Both the position numbers and the translations under genes were made by a program. Below are positions 1 through 10,074 of a stretch of DNA of 64,000 nucleotides, in pieces (the first letter of the stretch is position 1; each line of letters begins with the position of its first letter). The notes under the pieces are model-generated. The model was given only the letters and a program-made list of their open reading frames with translations, did not search any database and was not told the DNA's origin. The stretch comes from Hyaloscypha bicolor E (Eukaryota > Ascomycota > Leotiomycetes > Helotiales > Hyaloscyphaceae). The stretch lies in the NCBI RefSeq assembly GCF_002865645.1, contig NW_020194594.1, positions 248,001-312,000 on the forward strand, read 5' to 3'.

Positions 1-707
1 GACCGCTGATCTTTGCGTTGAAGGGACGCTTGACGCATTCTGAGCGCAGTACCATGACGAGGACCAATTGGTCCTTTGTTAGGAAACCGCTCTTTTGGGT
101 TTATTGTAGCTCAACACTCATTCAAGGATTGGGCTTCTTCTTCCCGGCTGTTTACTTGCCTTCTTATGCTGCGGATATCGGTCTCTCGTCCACGCAAGGA
201 GCGCTGATATTGGCGGCTATGGCTATTGCGCAAGTGCTGGGGCAATTCGTGTTTGGTTATCTTTCTGACAAACATCTTCCAGTCAGCTCCTTGGCGATAA
301 TCTGTTCGTTCATGGCGATGATAGCTACGTTTGGCCTATGGGGGGTGGCGAAATCCCTTGGATTGCTCCTCACGTTCAGTATCATATTTGGGTTCTTTGC
401 GTATGGTTTTGCCACGATGAGAGTTGGTATGGGGAGGGCAGTTAGCGATGATCCTTCTGGTGTTGTTGCAACGTTTGCGATCTTGGTGTTTCTGCAAGGT
501 GTTGGGAATGTGCTTGTTGGTCCAATTAGTGCGGGGTTGTTGGAGAAGACTGTGAGGATTGATGCTTACGGGATCAATATTTATAGGTCTCTGGTGATCT
601 TTACTGGGGCGTGTATGTCTCTAAGCGCAGTGGTTATCGTGCTTTGGTTTCTGCTGCCGAAAAAAGTGAGAGAGGTACAATTTGGAGCATCGCCGTCTAG
701 GAATTGA
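1..707 (+). CDS. MFS transporter, monocarboxylate-transporter type, C-terminal half (5' end outside window)
   Basis: The frame is open from base 3 to the stop at 705-707, so the gene enters from the left edge and only about the last 234 residues are present. The protein has some five to six hydrophobic segments separated by short polar loops. The loop with FGYLSDKHLP matches the conserved G-x-x-x-D-(R/K) loop of major facilitator carriers. The order (a basic stretch RKPLFWVY entering the second six-helix bundle, then GFATMRVGMGR, then a basic tail after the last helix) fits the fungal monocarboxylate-transporter-like branch. Such proteins sit in the plasma or an organellar membrane and move small organic acids or related solutes; the substrate cannot be read from sequence. 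No frameshift or stop is seen. Family-level call is firm, subfamily less so. Confidence 0.85.
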   Translation, partial: PLIFALKGRLTHSERSTMTRTNWSFVRKPLFWVYCSSTLIQGLGFFFPAVYLPSYAADIGLSSTQGALILAAMAIAQVLGQFVFGYLSDKHLPVSSLAIICSFMAMIATFGLWGVAKSLGLLLTFSIIFGFFAYGFATMRVGMGRAVSDDPSGVVATFAILVFLQGVGNVLVGPISAGLLEKTVRIDAYGINIYRSLVIFTGACMSLSAVVIVLWFLLPKKVREVQFGASPSRN

Positions 708-1626
708 AAATGGAGACGAAAGGGGGGAAATGCTTTGAACCGGCCATTGATAAAAGCGGAAGGGGGCATAAAAGCGGGAGATGGTTCGAAAATCATGTTG
801 AGTTGTCGGTAGGTCTTTTCAGGAGACTCTGCAACTATGGTGAAAGGATCGATATGATAAAAAGTCCGGATGCCGCTCGAGGTTCACAAAAAGGGGCGGT
901 ATCCGAAACATCAGGCCCATTATTAGCATAGCTTAAAAAACGGGATCAGTGTAACACTTCACAGGAAGGCTCGCTCAACTCTAAAGCAATTTCATCTCCA
1001 TGGTCTGAAAAGAGTCGTTCCGTCTCAACCTAGCCACCAATCAATCGTGATTGTTGGATGAAGCAATTCCCGCGGCTTAATTTTGATAAAGATTTGTATA
1101 CACTGCCTAAAATGGAGATTTGCCAACCCTTTCACACGACTCCATATAGGTACTTGCCTATGCACCACGATCAGATAAACCCTCATACCTACCACCAATC
1201 GGCTACCATCCCGTCCAATTATCCAGAATCGCTGAATCTATTGTGGGCCAGAAGGGTCATATGGTTTGGGATTGCAATATGTTGCCCTGTTTTATTACCG
1301 CAGCTTCAAGAACCCAAGTTCGGAAGGTCAACCCCTCATCCATGCACTGCGGTAAAGTGAGGCCCTTCTCTTGTCCCTTCGATAGTGTATGGAATCTCCT
1401 CCCCGCAAGTGCGGAGTTCGGTTTTTATTGCGCCTTCGCAACCGCGAGAGATCTCCTCCCACTACCGGTTACCCGTACAGCCTGATGGTTTCGTTTCCCC
1501 GACTGTGCAAACATGTCTCTTGTAAATCATCATAAATACGTGGCTTTCCCGTGGACCCCAAAACGAAAAGAAGCTCAAATTCCCTTACGTTAACCTCGCT
1601 GCACTTGGCCTTTTCGAATTATCAAG
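708..1626. other. Intergenic, no gene seen
   Basis: About 0.9 kb of GC-balanced spacer. The short open frames here have no start context, domain or conserved look and overlap one another. It contains the 3' flank of the transporter and presumably the former promoter of the broken gene that follows. Confidence 0.6.
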
Positions 1627-2304
1627 ATGTTATTCTCCTTCGGCTCGCTAGCCCTAGTGGCTTCACTGTCAGCAACCGTATCCTCCCACGGCATAATCAC
1701 CAACCCAACTCCTCGCGGTCCCGGTACGCCTCATTGGCCGCCTGCGGCAAAGCCGTAACAAACAACATCAAGGAGACCTAACCTCACACGTGGAAGGGCT
1801 TCCATAAGCCACAAAGACCGACCCAACCTACAAAGCTGCCGACTTCAACTTATGGCTCTGTCGTGGAATGCAGTTCGCCGACAACAAGGCGAATGTTCAG
1901 ACATACACGGCCGGACAGACGGTGCATTTCGATGTCAAGATCATGGTTAGGCATACCGGGACCGCGAACATGAGTATCGTGGATATGAAGAGCAATAAGA
2001 TCGTCAAGCAATTGTTGTATTGGGATCAGTATGCGGACGAGAAGCAGAAGACGTTGCCGGCGAATAATACGGCGTTTGATGTTACGATTCCGAGCGACTT
2101 GAAGGGTGCTTGTGCTACTGCTGGAGACTGTGTATACCATTTTCCCTTTCGAAAGATGACGAGGTGGATTTGGCTAATGCTTGGTAGGTCCGTCAATTGT
2201 GGTGGTATGGAGTTGGCGTCAAGCAGACTTATGAGTCGTGTGTGCACTTCACGGTTGTTGCACCCATGGCGCCAATGACGAACAAGCGGTTCAGGAGGGT
2301 TTGA
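1627..2304 (+). pseudogene. Broken secreted chitin-binding type-4 / LPMO-like gene
   Basis: An ATG at 1627 opens a typical signal peptide of about 20 residues ending in SS, followed at once by HGIITNP. A histidine exposed at the mature N terminus is the copper-ligand arrangement of lytic polysaccharide monooxygenases and chitin-binding type-4 proteins. Coding similarity then runs through three frames: signal and HG in frame 1, AACGKAV (around 1742) in frame 3, LTSHVEGLP (from 1778) to CATAGDCV (to about 2135) in frame 2, and WWYGVGVKQTYESCVHFTVV to the TGA at 2302-2304 in frame 1 again. A TAA at 1805-1807 replaces a codon inside the frame-2 part. The first break near 1730 and the second near 1778 leave no room for introns; the last change of frame (about 2135-2185) could hide a small intron. 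The intact protein would be secreted, about 200 residues. I see a decayed gene with at least two frame breaks and one stop. Confidence 0.7.
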
Positions 2305-2972
2305 AAAGTTGAGAGGGAGTAGTTGTGGCGTGGCTTTGCTAAACTTGGAAGGAAACTCGATGAATTGCATAGATGAACAGCTTTGCTCGAGTTCTCTCTC
2401 GATGTAAATATCCAAAATGCTAAGAGTGAAATCTCAAAACTCAGCTGTTGCACCAAGTGAAAACGACAGCAAGAACCAAGGTTTCGGCGGGGAAAAACCA
2501 AACCAGTGTTGTGAGCTTTGCAAACTCCATGATGCAGAAAAAAAGCTGGGTAAGGGAATAAACGCATCGACGAAGCGTGCAGGACTAAGAAAAGGGAACC
2601 TGGCAGAGTTTGTTGGAGCGGAGAAGATTTGAGGTGGAGTTTCCCAGGAAGAGGGTGTGCTCAGATATGCGCGGATTCTGTGCAGATTTCAGACCAAGGC
2701 GGGGTTTGATGCTACTCAACCTCAATCCATCCCAAAGACCTCAATCTCACCCTCGACACCCTCGCGATCAGTGCATCCTCATAATATCTATGGGATAAAT
2801 AAGCTGAAGCTGTGTACTTTCCAATATGGCTGTCCATCTACACCGTTGGCCTTGAAGGTCCCTTCGCCTCCACAATCCCCACCGGACGACAGTCTCCCGG
2901 ACAGCTCAACAATAAGAATGGCAACCACCTTGTGCCAGATATCAACACCAATTCCTCTCTCTATCCGTTGCC
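2305..2972. other. Intergenic, no gene seen
   Basis: Spacer between the broken secreted-protein gene and the kinase gene. Short overlapping frames on both strands have no recognisable content. The last 150 bases should contain the promoter and leader of the kinase gene at 2973. Confidence 0.55.
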
Positions 2973-3665
2973 ATGGAACCAATTTACAGATCCCTCACTG
3001 AAAGAGCACTATCGTTGAAAGATCGGCTCGATAATGGCTCTCCAGGCCAACACCGCATTGTGGTTGTGCTCGCCGGTCCACCTGGCTCCGGGAAGTCCAC
3101 AATTGCAGCAAAGGTCGTGCAGCGCTTGAACGCAACATCCACGACCCCCTTTGCTGCTCTCATTCCAATGGATGGTTTCCACCTGCCACGCTCCGCTCTC
3201 GACCTCCTTCCCAACCGCGCAGAAGCCTACGCCCGTCGCGGGGCCTCCTGGACCTTCGACTCCAACGGCATCCTGGACCTCGTCCACTCCCTCTCCGAAT
3301 CTCGCTTCGAGCCCTCTTCCGAAACTATACTTGCTCCATCCTTCGATCACGCGCTGAAAGATCCTGTGGAGGATGGCATACGGATTGCACCTGATATAGG
3401 GTTCGTGCTGTTGGAGGGCAATTATCTGCTACTGGATGAAGAGCCATGGTGCCGGATCGAGGGGCTGGTGGATGACAGTTGGTTCGTGGATGTCGAGGAG
3501 AGGTTAGCGAGGGGAAGGATTGCGAAGAGACACGTCAAGAGTGGGATTGAGACGAGCTTGGAGGCGGCGGTGAGGAGGGCGGAAGGGAATGATTTGGTGA
3601 ACGGGAGAATCATTAGGCAGAAGTTGGTGAGGCCCGCTGTTGCCGTGCAGAGCGTTGAGGAATGA
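2973..3665 (+). CDS. P-loop kinase, uridine kinase / phosphoribulokinase family (YFH7-like)
   Basis: Single-exon gene of 230 residues, the usual length for this family. Walker A is GPPGSGKS at residues 35-42, preceded by a hydrophobic beta strand (IVVVLA). IPMDGFHLPRSAL at about 64-76 is the substrate-side motif (D-G-F/Y-H) of the phosphoribulokinase/uridine kinase group. RRGASWTFD (88-96) and the strand VLLEGNYLL (145-153) follow. The lid contains RIAKRHVKSGIE with the phosphate-binding arginines and the lysine-arginine-histidine triad. The protein should be a cytosolic or mitochondrial small-molecule kinase using ATP. Related proteins in yeast (YFH7) and bacteria are poorly characterised, so nucleoside, nucleotide or sugar as substrate stays open. 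The ATG at 2973 is the first in frame with the P-loop and has CC before it. No introns or lesions. Confidence 0.9.
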   Translation: MEPIYRSLTERALSLKDRLDNGSPGQHRIVVVLAGPPGSGKSTIAAKVVQRLNATSTTPFAALIPMDGFHLPRSALDLLPNRAEAYARRGASWTFDSNGILDLVHSLSESRFEPSSETILAPSFDHALKDPVEDGIRIAPDIGFVLLEGNYLLLDEEPWCRIEGLVDDSWFVDVEERLARGRIAKRHVKSGIETSLEAAVRRAEGNDLVNGRIIRQKLVRPAVAVQSVEE

Positions 3666-3807
3666 ATGTTGCCATTTCAATCTCCAGAAGTCATGTCAAT
3701 GCTTTTTGCGGAATGCCTTGATTTCTTTGAATCCGGGTAAAATGAAATGGCCTTTGCGTCAAAACCAGGAGCAATTTGGTGGCCTTGTCCGAGACAAAAG
3801 TTTGTTA

Positions 3808-4732
3808 TTATATCTGGTCTGTCGTTGCGGTAGTCTTTGGTCGAAGATTCGGGGTAGTTCCCTCCGATGTCATTCTACCTTTCCTCTCCATGTTGTATGC
3901 GTGACACCCGCCTTCAAATTGTGTTAGTTGTTCCGGGCGTCCAACACTCTGAAGTATGGCCTTCACGATACCCTCCGAGCCATTTCTAGCTGCATAGTAT
4001 ATTGTGCTGTGGCCTTCGGTGTCGACCATCGATGTGTGTGCTGCATGCTTGATGAGGGGACTGGCGATTAAACAATCCCTCGTGTATGCAACCCGGTGTA
4101 ATGGAGACTGTCCCTCGGTATCAGAAATATTCGGATTAGCACTTCTGCTCAATAGTTCCTCCATTAGGTCAACATTCCCACTCTGAGCCACCCAATGCAG
4201 AGGTGTCTCACCATCTGGTAATGGGATTGTTGGATCAGCACCTTGGTCTAGCAAAATTTGCTATTGCTGTTAGATCTGGTTTGAAACATGCTTCACAAAG
4301 TCCTAGACCACTTGTCACGTATTGCTGTTGCTGCGTAAGCAAGAACGGCAGCGGTGTGTGTCCGCCGAGAGAACATCCATCGACATCAGCACCATAAGTG
4401 GCCAGCAGCTCAAAGATTTGACGATTCTCCTTAGCTGCCAATAATTGAGGTGTGTCAACCGCAAATCAGATCTGCGGATTTCCTAGAAGCCTGTGGAAAT
4501 CAACACTTGCCCCCTTCTCAAGCAGCCATCGCATAGTCTCGAGGTTCGCAGCTTCTATCGCCCACATCAATGGGGTTGAATCATCTTGGGCAAAAACCTG
4601 GTCGATTACAGCTTTTGTTTCTCCTTTGAATAACACTTCGAGTGTCCAGATCATGCCCCGGAAAGCGGCAAAATGCTGGATGGGTACTTGATCATGTATG
4701 ACTCTATCGTGAGCTGTCGACCAGGGGCCGAA
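3808..4732 (-). pseudogene. Broken ankyrin-repeat gene fragment
   Basis: Read on the minus strand, the frame is open from about 4732 and gives ankyrin-like helices such as STPLMWAIEAANLETMRWLL (one repeat) and NRQIFELLATYGADVDG (next). An in-frame TGA interrupts at 4466-4468, where CGA would continue the repeat, so it looks like a single C-to-T change. Further on, near 4255-4265, the reading frame must shift to continue as LLDQGADPTIPLPDGETPLH, two more repeats, ending at 3808. No plausible splice pair explains the shift. Repeat consensus features (TPLHWVAQSG, ADVDG, GADPTI) are clear. No start codon or N-terminal domain is seen upstream, so the 5' part is lost. It lies 0.5 kb downstream of, and in the same orientation as, the NLR gene, and could be the remains of an NLR-type receptor arm or of an independent ankyrin protein. 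Confidence 0.75.
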
Positions 4733-5253
4733 TTAGTAGATCCAGGCACGAAGTAATGTTGATCCATCCCTGGTAAAATCTCACAGTCGATATCAGTCTT
4801 AGATATACTACTAGTATAGCGCGTATAAGAGTTAACTTACGTGATTAGAGAGGTGTTTATTAAAGGGAAGAAGGTTTGGAATTCGAAATTAAAACCTACC
4901 TTATTTAGCTTACCTAAAAAATTACTAGCCTTTTAAAAGTGAATTTGAAATCAATAAAGATGACATCCCTTAAATTAGTGCCTAAGGCATTCACCTGATC
5001 TCAAATCGAGATTAAGGCAAAACTAAAGGCTGACGGAGGCTTCTCCTTGGAAACCTTGGCGATGAAACGAAAACAATTTCTCGTCCCCTGACATGCCTAA
5101 ACTCCTCCCACCCGGGAACAGAACTTGCCCTCTACCGTAATCTTGGATATACACGCACGGATACTACTTTCCCCTCCCTCCCTTTCCCATTCACCCCTCC
5201 TACCTCCGATCACCAGCTTCCTATCAGGCTGTCACGATTTCTTAGGGATGTAC
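4733..5253. other. Intergenic, partly AT-rich, no gene
   Basis: Contains an AT-rich patch (about 4790-4990) that looks like a short RIP-affected remnant, then the 3' flank of the NLR gene. I see no coding signal. Confidence 0.5.
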
Positions 5254-8200
5254 TTATCGAGTCCAGCTGCCAAAGCTAGAATCTCTAGCATAAGGCTTGT
5301 GGCGATGCCTGCCGCCGCCGCCTCCGCTGCCTCTTGGGAGAGTAATGTGGTGGATAGGTTCGCTGGCCAGAGGCTCCTCTTTCGACTCTATTATACTTTC
5401 AGCCAAGTGGTGTGTCAATTTCAGAGTCCTTGCGAGATCCTCCCCAAGAGCAACTACCCAAACATACTTAGTACCGGGGCTTTCGAGTAGCCGTTGGTAT
5501 GCAGCTTGATAGTATTCATTTGCAGCTTGATACTTCTTCTGGTTCTCCAGGCACTCGGTGAGACTTCGAATGCAATCTATCGTCTCTGGGTCATATTTTC
5601 CAAGCAAATTTGTCCCCCGCGAATTAATTACACTTCGGAAGTGTGTCTCTGCTTCTCCATGATCCCCTTCCTCTTCCAGGACACGCCCCAAGTTATATTC
5701 TATATTTAACGTTCGGGGGTGGTCGGGTCCGTAGAATCGGCGGTTGAATTCCAGGATTTCACTGCTCAATACCCTCGACGCTGCATACTGGCCATCCTTA
5801 CAAAGCGTAACAGCAATATTATGTTGGGCCTGTGCTACTCTGGGATGTTTCCGCTCATGTGACTCGAGTAAGCGCTGTAGAATTGCTTGCTGTATCTCAA
5901 GTGACTCCTTATATTGTCCAGTATCGCCCAAGACGGTCGCAAGAGCAGCCTCTACTTTAGTTCTACACTCAGCAAGCTTAGGATCCTGCAAGTGGTCTTG
6001 GTCTCCCAGATGGTGGAAAGCTGAACGTGCTAATTTCTCAGCCACTTCATATTTTTCTTGCTCTCGTAATACGACACTCAAGGTGGCCACCGCAGAGAGG
6101 GTTCTGGTATCTGCGCCTAGAGCAATGCTGTAATTTTCAATTGCGGGGCGGAGGAGTTGTTCTGCTTCCTGGAAGCGTGCGGTACTTCGATAAATGAGTG
6201 CAAGAGAGCATTTAGCATCCAAGATTGCGAAGGTCTGTTCTTCTGGGCTCTTTTCGAGTATCTCGATTGCGAGATGGGCGTATTTGCTAGCGAGGACGTA
6301 ATGCGCCCTCATTCTTAGGTAGTCTGAGCATGCAATAAGGAGAACTCCAAAACGAAGGGGAGGCAGATGTGAAACGGGCTGAAGGTCCATGAACTTAAGG
6401 ACATGTGGAAGCAGCTGTGCAGACTTCATCCAATTTTCAAACTCTGTCGCCGGGAACTCTCGCGAAAGGGAGTTGACGGCCTTAGCAGCCCAGCTATCTG
6501 CAGTATTCCTGTGCTCCACTAACCAATAACGTGTAAAGCTTTGCACAAGGCGGTGGATGGAGTAGCTTTCTGGTTGGCTGTCATATGCAATGTTGATGAG
6601 GGAATATGCCACGAGTGTCCCGATAGCCTGGTCGAGGAGATACTCGGCGGTATCCCCTAGAGTACGGTTCGACTTCGGAGATGGTAGATTTGTGACACAT
6701 TCCGATCCATTAGAGGATTCAGGAAGTACATTTTCCGGGACGAGGAGATACCGCGGGATATTTTGACTACTATAGAACGCCATCATGAAAAGCGTCTCGG
6801 CTGCCTCCGGGTGCTGACCCTCGAGCTGTTGAGCAGTAATCATCCATGTCTTGAAAACGGAGTTTGCTACAGTTTTGTCTCGAGTCTGGTCCCGGAAATC
6901 GTGCAACAGAATTTGGAATGACAAATCAGTATCTTTACTGCGAAAGTACTTCAAGTATTTAGCAATCGACCATGAATTTTGACGGATATAGCTGGCAGCC
7001 TGAACAAGTGCGAGGGGGAGGCTGTCGAGAGTAGTTATCAAATCGGTATACTGTTCTTCATCTGGAGTTTCACCGTACAGTTTTGTCTGTAGGAGACTAT
7101 GCAGATCCTTCAAGCCCATTTCTCTCACTTGGATGATGTGGCCACTGCTTGTCAGCTGTAAAGCATCCGCTTTGTTCCTGGTGGTATAAAGAACCGATCC
7201 GGAAGGACAACTAGGAATATAATTGAATAAACCATTAGGATAGCACTTTTTACCAGTATCTGACTCTTTCTCCTCTTCTTCTGGCGAGCCGTAGAACATT
7301 GACAGATCGTCAGCGTTGTCAATAACCATTATCCATTTTCCGAAGTGGGCCTTCTCCAGTGAAGTTTTCACAAGGTTGAAAATATCAACCTCTGGATTAT
7401 TGTGACCTGGAAGCCTCAAGCCTTTCGCGATCTCCATGTAATCGCGCTCAAACCGCTCCTTAGTGCCAGCGAAGACCCAAAAGATGGAGATATCGGGATC
7501 GTTCTCATTGGCGTTGTGTACATATTGCAATGCAATCTGTGATTTCCTATCTCCAATGAGTTAGTGACCTCTGATACTGGGAGAAAACTCACCCAATTCC
7601 GCCAAGGCCATAGAGCGCAATTTGCCGGGTGTTATGGCTCCCGTGGAAGACGGTTGTCAGCTGTTCAAGGACTTCCTGCTGTCCGACAAAAGCTGAATTT
7701 TTCTGGAATGGGATGTTGACAAATGGGGCTGATGACGTTAACAACCTATCACCGCATGAAACTCCGGATATGAGAGGTTGACTTACGAGCTTCACGCTCG
7801 GGCACTCTTGTTGGATCATCTAGAGATCATAGTTAGCACAACTAGAAAAATTTTTTATCCTCCACCGTAAGCACCGTTAGCAGCGTGAAAGTGAATGATC
7901 AACGTAACTATATAGGCTTCGTGACATGCCGATCGGCATGCAACTTTTGAGCGCTCCAAGAAGTAGCTTTAAGCCATGATCATCAGGCGAGCCGTGCCTG
8001 CAGATTTCCCTATGGTCATAGCCTGGCATCGGTATTTTTCGTTCTGTAGAAGCTCCGACAAAAGCGCTGTGATCGTCAACGATCTAGACGGAAGTTAGTA
8101 AATTCCCCTCGGCTATATAACTCTTCCTCAAGATTAGCACTCTCACTCTTGAATTCATTCCTTTCATATTTCTGCCCTCAATGAATGAGATGATATTAAG

Positions 8201-9090
8201 GTTTGCAGTGTGGACTCTAAAATCTTCAGCCACACGTAAGAGTTCTGGTTCGTGTCGTTGTAGAGATTTTAATAGACTGGATCGTATAGGGCCAGTAAGT
8301 CGGGAGATTTGGGACCCAATGATCAAAGCGTTGGCAGTTCCTGCTAAGATGGTGGCATAGCGAGCTGACGCGGAACCTTGATGGGGTGTCCCTAGAAACA
8401 ATATTGCTGTCACAGCTTTGCCAATGCCAGGGTAATGATCAGACTCGTTCCGTGCAATGGTAATAGCCTGTTAGCATGTCAGCAGGTGGGAGCTCTCGCA
8501 ATAGAATTTTTGCAGACTAACCAGCTTTGCAACTATTCCACCCATGCTGTGGCAGACCAGAATAATTGGCCGAGCATTTGACTAGCCGCCTGATAGGTTA
8601 TAACGTTCTGGAAAATCTTGATTGTAGGCCTTGAAAAATCACTTACCTCGGGAGTTGTTCGTTCCAGTCTGATCGCTTCTAGCAAATTCTTCGCAAAATC
8701 ACTTAATGTTCCAGTTCCCTTAGAAAATGCAAAGCTCGAATCGTATCCAAAAGTGTAAATTCTTACTCCCGGTAATTCATTTGGCACAATGTCCCGAAGC
8801 CAAAGAATTCCATTCTCGTGGGTCCAAGTTTTGTGTGCTGTGCCTCCTAGCCCATGGATTGCTATGATGTCCGCATTATAGAGCCTCGTAGCCTCTGGTT
8901 CCTTACTTCCTCCAGCCACAGCTCCGCCAGCGTGCCTCTCTTCATCCTGTGGATGGAGAAGGAACAATCCGAAGGCATCTACATCGTTAGAATAGTTCTG
9001 AGCCCTGCCCGATCCGAGTAATGTAGCACTCTCAACTACCATTCCCTTCAGTTTCCTCGAAAATCCCTTCCATTGTAATCCTGCGGGCAT
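5254..9090 (-). CDS. NLR protein: alpha/beta-hydrolase (SesB-like) + NB-ARC + TPR
   Basis: Seven exons on the minus strand: 9090-8647, 8581-8522, 8467-8147, 8083-7909, 7819-7787, 7728-7593, 7546-5254. They join to 1153 residues without a stop; the introns are 46-89 nt, GT-AG. Residues 1-330 form an alpha/beta hydrolase: HGLGG near 82-86, the nucleophile elbow CHSMGG with Ser160, then LGTPHQGS. NB-ARC follows, with P-loop GLGGIGKS (385-392, codon 390 split by intron 6), Walker B WIMVIDNADD (about 461-470), YTTR near 510 and LPLAL (566-570). Tetratricopeptide repeats of the kinesin-light-chain type fill about 800-1100. The C-terminal tail is Gly-rich then basic. Fungal proteins of this architecture are STAND receptors tied to heterokaryon incompatibility and non-self recognition: the TPRs sense, NB-ARC oligomerises, and the hydrolase is the effector. 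Exon 4-5 joining is the least certain splice. The gene appears intact. Confidence 0.88.
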
Positions 9091-9646
9091 GATGGCAAGA
9101 TGAGGTTGGCAAGAACGACCAAGATGCCACGAGGAGCCGTTTGAAGTGAAGTGATGCTAATCAATTCAAAGGGATCGCAGGTTCGAAAGTATGACAGCTA
9201 CGGGAAACTGTTTAGACTAGGATTTGCTTGGTTAAACGTAGGAGAGTTGAGAGAGAATTATCTTTTGGCATAGCTGCGCCACAACCCGACACACCATTTA
9301 AGTGGCTAAGGGTTGGAACACCGAAAAATTCACAGCATTCAAAAAATTCTAAAATTGGCTGGGGTTATTAAAGTGAAGTCCCTTATCTCGAATATTAGCT
9401 TACTCATCGGGGTTTGCATCGTCGTTGTGGCGAAATCGTCGTTTGAGTGGTGGAGAGAGCTAGCAAGAACGTGATGGAATGACATACTTTGCACTGTTGA
9501 ACTAGCTAAAGCAATATAGCTAGGGTCACGTGCTTGCAATGTAAACCAAGTAAAACGTACTGAATTGACTGCTGTTCTACAGTGGTAGTGGTAAGTAGCC
9601 CGTATATATAGCCCTGAACCCCCTAAGTCACATGTACTAAATCCCT
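9091..9646. other. Intergenic, NLR promoter side
   Basis: Upstream of the NLR start. No conserved frame. It ends with a TATA-like stretch (cgtatatata, 9601-9610) about 40 bases before the small repeat-containing ORF at 9647. Confidence 0.5.
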
Positions 9647-9835
9647 ATGCCAGCTGAACCGATTACAGCTATACAGGGTATTCCAACCGTACAGGGTATT
9701 CCAGCTATACAGGGTATTCCAGCTGGACAGGGTATTCCAGCCGTACAGGGTATTCCAGCTATACAGGGTATTCCAGCTGGACAGGGTATTAAGCTAGTGC
9801 ACAGCCCCATGGCGTTCGGTTCCAGGGCTTACTAA
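9647..9835 (+). CDS. Small ORF encoding hexapeptide repeats (QGIPA-x)
   Basis: The ATG at 9647 opens 62 codons, of which about 40 come from an 18-bp minisatellite read as QGIPAV/QGIPAI/QGIPAG. There is no signal peptide or known domain. A TATA-like element lies about 40 bases upstream, and the unit length of 18 keeps the frame open in copy number changes. It may simply be a minisatellite that happens to be open; nothing proves expression. Confidence 0.3.
   Translation: MPAEPITAIQGIPTVQGIPAIQGIPAGQGIPAVQGIPAIQGIPAGQGIKLVHSPMAFGSRAY
9673..9790 (+). repeat. 18-bp minisatellite with 54-bp higher-order period
   Basis: Six full units of acagggtattccagctat-type sequence (9673-9780) and a partial seventh to 9790. 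The last two bases of successive units run GT, AT, GG, GT, AT, GG, so three variant units form a 54-bp super-unit present twice. This implies growth by duplication of a three-unit block. Confidence 0.9.
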
Positions 9836-9840
9836 GCCTA

Positions 9841-9861
9841 TTAGGGGCCTCAGGCCCCTAA
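9841..9861. repeat. Perfect hairpin, 9-bp stem, 3-base loop
   Basis: ttaggggcc, tca, ggcccctaa: a perfect inverted repeat a few bases after the stop of the minisatellite ORF. It could act at RNA level as a 3' structure or be chance; no U-tract follows. Confidence 0.6.
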
Positions 9862-10074
9862 TTTCAACATGCACGACTTGCGTTTTCTGTTAAGATGCGA
9901 CGTAGTCCCGGCGAATCTAGACCCACCCGGCGGGTACCTGCCTTATAGGTCTAGGTCCTTAAGTATTAGGAACTTGTTAAGTAAATTCCAATTTATTAAT
10001 AAGTCTTAGGAACTTAGTGTGGTGGGGATTTTTGCCCACGTGCTTTATTGTCACGTTGTACGTGATGCGCACAT

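Noticed and set aside
3009..3350. Minus-strand frames over the P-loop kinase
   Set aside because: Antisense shadows; the plus-strand frame carries all the motifs.
7547..9090. Stops between the NLR pieces, suggesting a pseudogene
   Set aside because: All breaks are removed by six GT-AG introns that restore hydrolase and P-loop motifs.
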